Assembly (NCBI GenBank): GCA_030740135.1
Contig: JASLXW010000100.1
Span: 1 to 10,599 of the forward strand
Source: Nitrospinota bacterium
GTDB taxonomy: Bacteria > UBA8248 > JACPRG01
Reading direction: 5' to 3'
Length of the DNA stretch: 10,599 bases
Each line of letters begins with the position of its first letter. Position 1 is the first letter of the stretch. Of this stretch, positions 7,097-10,599 are shown one piece after another. The position numbers and the translations under genes are program-made. The notes beneath the pieces were generated by a model that did no database searches, had not been told where the DNA came from, and saw nothing but the letters and a program-made list of their open reading frames with translations.

Positions 7097-7224
7097 ATAA
7101 CACGGCGGGTGCGTGATTCTCCTCCCGACCTGACATTTTCCAGCGGGTGCTCGCGACCGATCGGCTGTTTTCCGTCTCCTCTCTGATGACCACGTTCGGG
7201 GGGGGGATTTTGTTCAATGGGACA

Positions 7225-7256
7225 TGGCCATCCGGTTTTCAGCCGGACCTCATGGC
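7225..7256 (-). terminator. Imperfect hairpin at the end of the M28 gene
   Basis: On the minus strand GGCCAT pairs with ATGGCC, with an inner CCGG/CCGG stem, a five-base bulge and the loop CTGAAAA. It spans the stop codon of the M28 gene. No T-run follows, so it may be an mRNA stability hairpin or a weak or factor-assisted terminator. Confidence 0.3.
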
Positions 7257-8299
7257 CCGTATATCACCTCGGCTACGACGCGGGCGACTTCCTCCAGGCT
7301 TTGGAGGCTGACTTTATCCAAGGTGTCCCGCGAGGTGTGCCATGCGGGATAATCGAAGTCGATGATGTCCGCGGTGGGGAGGCCCGCGTCGTTCAAAGGA
7401 ATGTGGTCGTCCCGGATGTAGTGCTTGACTTCGGGATAGAAGGAAGGGGCGCCCACGCGCTTGGCCGCGGCCAGGATCTTCTCCACGACCCGGGGGGCCC
7501 TTCGTGCGGAAAACCCTTCCGTGTAGATGTTCAGGTCCCGGTCCCCCACCATGTCCAGGAGGATTCCGTAGTCGATGCGCGGTTTCCTCCCGTCCTGGAC
7601 CCAGGTCCGGGCGAAGTGCTTGGAGCCGATGAACCACTGACCCCCGAGGCCGTAGTCCTCGGCGTCGAACAGCACGAGCAGGACGTTGCGGGGAGGCCGG
7701 GCCTTGCGCATCGTCCGCGCCAACTCCAACAGGATGGCCGTCCCCGAGCCGCCGTCGTTCGCCCCCGGGACCGGCAAGCGGCGGCGGGGCCGGTCGGGAT
7801 CCCGGGAGGCGTACGGATGCGTGTCCCAGTGGGCGGAGAGAAGGATGGCCGGGCTGTTGCCGGTCCGGCCCGGACACGGCTCTTTCGAGCCGGGCGGGGC
7901 GGCGGGAGATCCTCCCGCAGAAACCTCCTCCGCGCAGATCCACCCGATATAGTTTGTGAGATCGAAATCCCGCCACCGGAAGTTCTGCACGGTGACGTAA
8001 TCGGCATAACGGCGGAGCTCCCGTTCCAGGAAGCGCTTGGCGGATTCATGTCCCGGCCGTCCGATGGTGCGGCTTCCGAATGAGAGCTGCTTCCGAATGA
8101 GATCCAGGGCCCGGCGGGCGTTGAAGGGGGGCCGCTCGGGCTGTCCCTTTTTGGTCTGAGGATGGCCGGGGGCGGTTTCAGCGTCGGTTTGGGGCTGGGG
8201 CGGGCCGATAGCGATAAGAATCATCACCGTGAGAAAAACAACAAAACTTCTGGATATGCTTGGGGAATTAGGAATCAACGGATTGTGGGCCAATTGCAC
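7250..8299 (-). CDS. Exported M28-family zinc enzyme, glutaminyl-peptide cyclotransferase-like
   Basis: The product is up to 349 residues. SFVVFLTVMILIAIG at about 18-32 is a signal peptide core or membrane anchor, so the enzyme acts outside the cytoplasm. A Pro-rich spacer precedes the catalytic domain (about 60-349). The zinc-site blocks are AHWDT (H157), GANDGGSG (D182), FDAEDYG (E214 base, D215), LLDMVGD (D249) and WHT (H321). IRDDHIPLNDAGLPTADIIDFDYPAWHT resembles animal-type glutaminyl cyclases, which convert N-terminal Gln to pyroglutamate. Ordinary M28 aminopeptidases share the fold, so cyclase versus aminopeptidase is unresolved. Residues 125-150 are an extra loop rich in Pro, Gly and Ser. 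GTG 8299 is the first start in frame and has no ribosome binding site; a later TTG or GTG before the hydrophobic segment is possible. It is 261 bases from the kinase gene and may be separately transcribed. Confidence 0.86.
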   Translation of the reverse strand: MQLAHNPLIPNSPSISRSFVVFLTVMILIAIGPPQPQTDAETAPGHPQTKKGQPERPPFNARRALDLIRKQLSFGSRTIGRPGHESAKRFLERELRRYADYVTVQNFRWRDFDLTNYIGWICAEEVSAGGSPAAPPGSKEPCPGRTGNSPAILLSAHWDTHPYASRDPDRPRRRLPVPGANDGGSGTAILLELARTMRKARPPRNVLLVLFDAEDYGLGGQWFIGSKHFARTWVQDGRKPRIDYGILLDMVGDRDLNIYTEGFSARRAPRVVEKILAAAKRVGAPSFYPEVKHYIRDDHIPLNDAGLPTADIIDFDYPAWHTSRDTLDKVSLQSLEEVARVVAEVIYGP

Positions 8300-8337
8300 A
8301 CGATTTACCGTTGCAATGAGTGTGGAAGTGATTGTTT

Positions 8338-8565
8338 ATTAACAGGTTGCGGAAAAACTCATTTCAAGGCCTGCAAAGTCGCCGTTGGTGTCATTCCGAG
8401 CGTAGCGAGGGATCTCGCCTTGTTTGAATCTTTTCCTGAAAGTTATGTAAAAACAATGAGTTTCGAGCTTGGGCAGATTCCTCACTTTGTTCGGAATGAC
8501 AGTTGGAGGGGGTTTTGCACACCGCGCAAAGGTCCCCTGACAGAGTTTTTCCGCAACCTGTTAAT
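8338..8565. mobile_element. MITE-like non-autonomous palindromic element
   Basis: The arms at 8338-8360 and 8543-8565 are perfect 23-base inverted repeats. The core of each arm is CAGGTTGCGGAAAAACTC reading inward. TTAA sits just outside this core on both sides (8339-8342 and 8561-8564). It could be a 4-bp target duplication, making the element 8343-8560 plus TTAA, but TTAA is its own reverse complement, so this is ambiguous. The interior holds a second inverted repeat and no transposase gene. The element lies between the divergent M28 and thiE genes, with its left end about 40 bases from the annotated M28 start. The class is inferred from structure; I cannot name the parent insertion sequence. 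Confidence 0.8.
8390..8500. repeat. Internal inverted repeat of the widespread GTCATTCCGAG type
   Basis: GTCATTCCGAGCGTAGCGAG at 8390-8409 begins a 30-base arm, and the reverse complement of 8471-8500 begins GTCATTCCGAACAAAGTGAG. The arms agree at 23 of 30 positions around a roughly 50-base centre. This matches a dispersed repeat common in many bacterial genomes, whose chance translations contain strings such as SVARDL, IPHFVRND and HSEQSEES. The open frames here produce exactly those strings and are not genes. Confidence 0.75.
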
Positions 8566-8825
8566 GCTCTTAGAGGAAATCGGTTGCCTTCATCCCGCCG
8601 CTGTGGTTTGAAATCCGGACTCGTGAGGTGCAATGAATCGCCTCTCATGGATGGATGGCCTCGTGGGGAAGCCTCCCTACTCTATATGTGATCATACCAT
8701 CATTTGAGACGGCTGGAGAGATTCAGGGTCCGTCGGATAATTTCTATGCATCAAGCGGATAGTTGAGTATAAAAGAGAGAATTGACGTTGAGAAATCCTC
8801 TTCCAGGCAGGAGGACCGCGGTTCG
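8566..8825. other. Non-coding thiE leader without a recognisable regulator
   Basis: This 260-base stretch between the repeat element and the thiE start has no supported gene. I looked for a TPP riboswitch (CUGAGA and the conserved pyrophosphate-binding arm) and did not find one. A five-base GACGG/CCGTC stem lies near 8709-8735 and GATAAT follows at about 8737, but no convincing -35 box precedes it. Confidence 0.5.
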
Positions 8826-9464
8826 ATGGATGCGATAAGGTTGAGGAGTTATGTCATAGCGGATGAAGGCCTAGTGGAGAAATCCGGCCAGCGGTCTTTT
8901 GAAGCCCTCGTATCGGCGATTCTCAGGGGCGGGGCCACGGCCATTCAACTGAGAGGGAAGACCGTCTCCGCTTGTGATCTGGTGGCTCACGGAAAGCGAA
9001 TCCGCGCGTTGTCGGGCGACACGGCCACCCTGGTGATCATCAACGACCGTCTGGACGTTGCGATGGCCTCAGGGGCGCACGGCGTCCACCTGGGGGCCGA
9101 CGACCTTCCCCTCGCCGTGGCCCGAAAGATTTCACCGCGTGGGTTCATCATCGGCGCCTCGGTGGACACGCCGGACCAGGCCCGGGAGGCGGAGGGCCTG
9201 GGGGCCGATTATCTGGGGGCCGGTCCGGTCTTTCCCACCGAGACCAAGACAACCTCGAACCCGATCATCGGCCCGGCGGGTCTGGAAGCCATCGTCAAGG
9301 CGGTGTCGATCCCTGTCGTCGGGATCGGGGGAATCGGTCCGGAGAACCTTCAAGAGGTGACGGCGACGGGAGCGGCCGGGGCGGCGGTGGCGTCGGCGGT
9401 GGTCATGAGTCCGGACCCCGAGGCGGTCGTGCGCGCGTTGCGCTTATCGGCCGGGGGCGGCTGA
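8826..9464 (+). CDS. thiE: Thiamine-phosphate synthase
   Basis: The product is 212 residues, the normal size. It joins HMP pyrophosphate and the thiazole phosphate to make thiamine phosphate in the cytoplasm. It is a TIM barrel with the expected blocks in order: AIQLRGK at 39-45, IINDRLDVA at 71-79 (N73 and D74, phosphate and Mg2+ binding), GVHLGADDLP at 86-95 (D93, Mg2+), GASVDT at 110-115 (usually GVSTH), DYLGAGPVFPTETK at 128-141 (thiazole-phosphate and pyrophosphate contacts), and VVGIGGIGPENL at 164-175. ATG 8826 was chosen because GGAGG lies 11 bases upstream and the length fits. The open frame runs back to a TTG at 8763, which would add 21 residues without similarity to the family. No other thiamine gene is in the window, so it appears as a stand-alone thiE, and the leader shows no TPP riboswitch. 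Confidence 0.95.
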   Translation: MDAIRLRSYVIADEGLVEKSGQRSFEALVSAILRGGATAIQLRGKTVSACDLVAHGKRIRALSGDTATLVIINDRLDVAMASGAHGVHLGADDLPLAVARKISPRGFIIGASVDTPDQAREAEGLGADYLGAGPVFPTETKTTSNPIIGPAGLEAIVKAVSIPVVGIGGIGPENLQEVTATGAAGAAVASAVVMSPDPEAVVRALRLSAGGG

Positions 9465-9472
9465 CGGGCATG

Positions 9473-9492
9473 CCGGCGCCCCTCGACGCCGG
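9473..9492 (+). terminator. Possible weak terminator hairpin after thiE
   Basis: CCGGCG (9473-9478) and CGCCGG (9487-9492) form a six-base GC stem with an eight-base loop, nine bases after the thiE stop. No T-run follows, so intrinsic termination is doubtful. Confidence 0.3.
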
Positions 9493-9509
9493 AGCGGGAA
9501 GCGATAGGA

Positions 9510-9538
9510 TTGACACCCCCGGGACGGGGTTATATCTC
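9510..9538 (+). promoter_or_regulatory. Possible sigma70-type promoter for the MBL-fold gene
   Basis: A perfect TTGACA (9510-9515) precedes TATATC (9531-9536, 15-base spacing) and TATCTC (9533-9538, 17-base spacing). The spacer is GC-rich and the -10 matches are partial. The site is in the 227-base gap after thiE, about 155 bases before the downstream start. Confidence 0.4.
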
Positions 9539-9691
9539 TCCTTTGGACTTGATTCTGCGCGATTATCAAATCCGATTCGGGATCAAAGTGAATTTCTGAT
9601 TTGAACGCCGCCGGACGGGCGATGATCCTCCTTCGCCCCTGGGATCCAGGCGACGACGCGATCGGGTGGCATTTAGAAAGGTTTCTCTCCC

Positions 9692-10474
9692 TTGAAGGTC
9701 ATTGTCCTTGGATGCGGGACTTCGACGGGGGTCCCGAACATTGGATGCCGCTGTTCGGTCTGTACATCGGAAAATCCAAAGAACAGGCGGTTGAGGACAT
9801 CCGTGTGGATGTCCTGGGATGGGAGGGGGGTTCTGGTGGACACCTCCACCGACCTGCGGAGTCAAGCCCTGAGACATCAGGTCCCCAGGGTGGACGCGGT
9901 CCTTTACACCCATTCTCACGCCGACCACATTCACGGGATCGATGAGCTTCGGTCCTACAACGCCCTTCAGAAATCGGAAATCCCCTGTTTTGGATCGGAG
10001 CAGACCCTGGCTTACTTGAGACGGTCCTTCCCGTATATTTTCGAGCCGGAAGAAAACGGATTGACTTACATCCCCCACCTCCGGGGGCGGGTGATCGACG
10101 GGCCGTTCGATTTGTTCGGCCATCGGGTCGTCCCCCTGCCGGCCGACCATGGTCCGGGGGGGCCGGTGTATGGCTACCGAGTGGGCCCTTTCGCCTATTT
10201 GACGGATGTTGCTTCAGTCCCGGAGGAAACGGTGGAGCTCATGCAGGGGTTGGAAGTGCTGATTCTCGATGCCCTCCGCCCTTCGTTTCACCCGTCTCAC
10301 CTGACGATTGAGGCGGCCACGGAAGCGGCGCGGCGCATTGGAGCGAAGCGGACGTACTTCACCCACATGAGCCACGATGTGGATTATGACGAGATCAATC
10401 CCGGTCTCCCCGCCGGCGTGGAGTTGGCCTATGACGGGCTTCGATTCGATTTCGGCGATCCGGACCCGGCCTGA
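9692..10474 (+). CDS. PhnP-type metallo-beta-lactamase-fold hydrolase
   Basis: The product is 260 residues. The opening VLGCGTSTGVPNIGCRCSVC (about 5-24) is typical of the PhnP/RNase Z-like branch; C19, C21 and C24 match the structural zinc site of that group. The catalytic metal site includes THSHADH at 73-79 (H74, H76, D78, H79), H153 in ADHG, D172 in TDVA and H225/H228 in THMSH. VLVDTSTDLRSQAL at 47-60 is the usual second block. PhnP cleaves a cyclic ribose phosphate in phosphonate breakdown, but most members of this broad group lie outside phosphonate loci, and no phn gene is seen here, so the substrate is unassigned; a phosphodiesterase is the best guess. The start is TTG 9692, preceded by AGAAAGG ten bases upstream; no in-frame ATG gives the full first strand. 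Confidence 0.9.
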   Translation: MKVIVLGCGTSTGVPNIGCRCSVCTSENPKNRRLRTSVWMSWDGRGVLVDTSTDLRSQALRHQVPRVDAVLYTHSHADHIHGIDELRSYNALQKSEIPCFGSEQTLAYLRRSFPYIFEPEENGLTYIPHLRGRVIDGPFDLFGHRVVPLPADHGPGGPVYGYRVGPFAYLTDVASVPEETVELMQGLEVLILDALRPSFHPSHLTIEAATEAARRIGAKRTYFTHMSHDVDYDEINPGLPAGVELAYDGLRFDFGDPDPA

Positions 10475-10481
10475 CGAGGCC
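10468..10481 (+). terminator. Short hairpin over the MBL gene stop codon
   Basis: GGCCT and AGGCC form a five-base stem with a GACG tetraloop that includes the TGA stop. There is no T-run after it, so at most it is a weak terminator or an mRNA end-protecting fold. Confidence 0.25.
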
Positions 10482-10527
10482 TTGCGAGCGGGTCAAACCG
10501 CGGATGTCGATGATTTTACGCGCGCTT

Positions 10528-10560
10528 CGGTCAATTACGCCCGGACGACGACTTTGACCG
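10528..10560. repeat. CGGTCAA/TTGACCG inverted repeat
   Basis: CGGTCAA (10528-10534) and TTGACCG (10554-10560) are perfect inverted copies 19 bases apart, and a third GGTCAA lies at 10491-10496. They fall in the non-coding tail after the MBL gene. They may be operator sites or the edge of an element outside the window. Confidence 0.35.
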
Positions 10561-10583
10561 ATGCGGGATGTATAGGTTCAGAT

Positions 10584-10598
10584 AGATGTGAGACATCT
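10584..10598. repeat. Perfect 6-bp hairpin at the window edge
   Basis: AGATGT and ACATCT flank GAG. It is the last thing in the window, so whether it belongs to a mobile-element end, a terminator or a leader cannot be judged. Confidence 0.35.
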
Positions 10599-10599
10599 C

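Noticed and set aside
6609..7217. 202-codon minus-strand open frame overlapping the kinase start
   Set aside because: Its second half is an Arg/Pro-rich frame-shifted reading of the kinase gene, and its first part has no recognisable motif or ribosome binding site.
8162..8648. Open frames across the repeat element on both strands
   Set aside because: They arise from the palindromic repeat and carry its typical chance strings.
8566..8825. TPP riboswitch upstream of thiE
   Set aside because: The conserved CUGAGA and pyrophosphate-binding arm are not present; the CTGGAGAG and GGATAATT strings near 8713 and 8736 do not form the required arrangement.
9601..9945. 114-codon plus-strand open frame overlapping the MBL gene
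   Set aside because: It is in another frame of a well-supported metallo-hydrolase and lacks any family motif.
10531..10599. Minus-strand partial frame entering from the right edge (22 codons, ending NLYIPHRSKSSSGRN)
   Set aside because: Too short to judge. YIPHR is loosely reminiscent of transposase tails, but nothing else supports it.

Overview
The window is a GC-rich stretch of a bacterial chromosome with ten supported protein-coding genes, one compact palindromic repeat element, and no rRNA, tRNA, CRISPR array or transposase gene that I can see. The gene set suggests a Gram-negative-type environmental bacterium: a MurNAc/GlcNAc kinase-like cell-wall salvage enzyme, a Tat-type membrane helix, an exported zinc enzyme and surface-carbohydrate enzymes. 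Several proteins feel like those of Nitrospirota or a neighbouring phylum, but that is an impression, not something the sequence proves.

Layout. Positions 1-159 are an AT-rich leader with a possible promoter. At 160-936 (+) lies a DEDDh exonuclease with an N-terminal winged-helix-like extension. It converges on the next gene, and both stop codons share one CTAG. From 933 to about 8300 every gene is on the minus strand. In transcription order these are an M28/glutaminyl-cyclase-like exported zinc enzyme, an AmgK-like sugar kinase, a GNAT acetyltransferase overlapping the kinase, a sigma70-like promoter, a CelD/FemAB-type acyltransferase, an MshA-like GT4 glycosyltransferase, a PIG-L/LmbE deacetylase overlapping it, and a PAP2-family protein with a TatA-like N-terminus. 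From 8300 to 8825 there is no gene. This interval holds a 222-228 bp MITE-like element with perfect terminal inverted repeats around a second internal inverted repeat. Downstream on the plus strand are thiE and a PhnP-type metallo-beta-lactamase-fold hydrolase. The last 125 bases hold short inverted repeats and no convincing gene.

How the genes may work together. The kinase, two acyltransferases, MshA-like glycosyltransferase and LmbE-like deacetylase form a tight co-directional block with overlapping ends. The glycosyltransferase plus deacetylase pair follows the first chemical steps of mycothiol and bacillithiol synthesis: transfer GlcNAc, then remove the acetyl group. The acyltransferases could then modify the freed amine. 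The product cannot be read from the sequence; a small amino-sugar conjugate and a surface glycan or glycolipid are both possible. This block is the best candidate for an undescribed system here. The second oddity is the TatA-like/PAP2 protein, whose PAP2 signature carries Asp where the catalytic-motif His is normally found.
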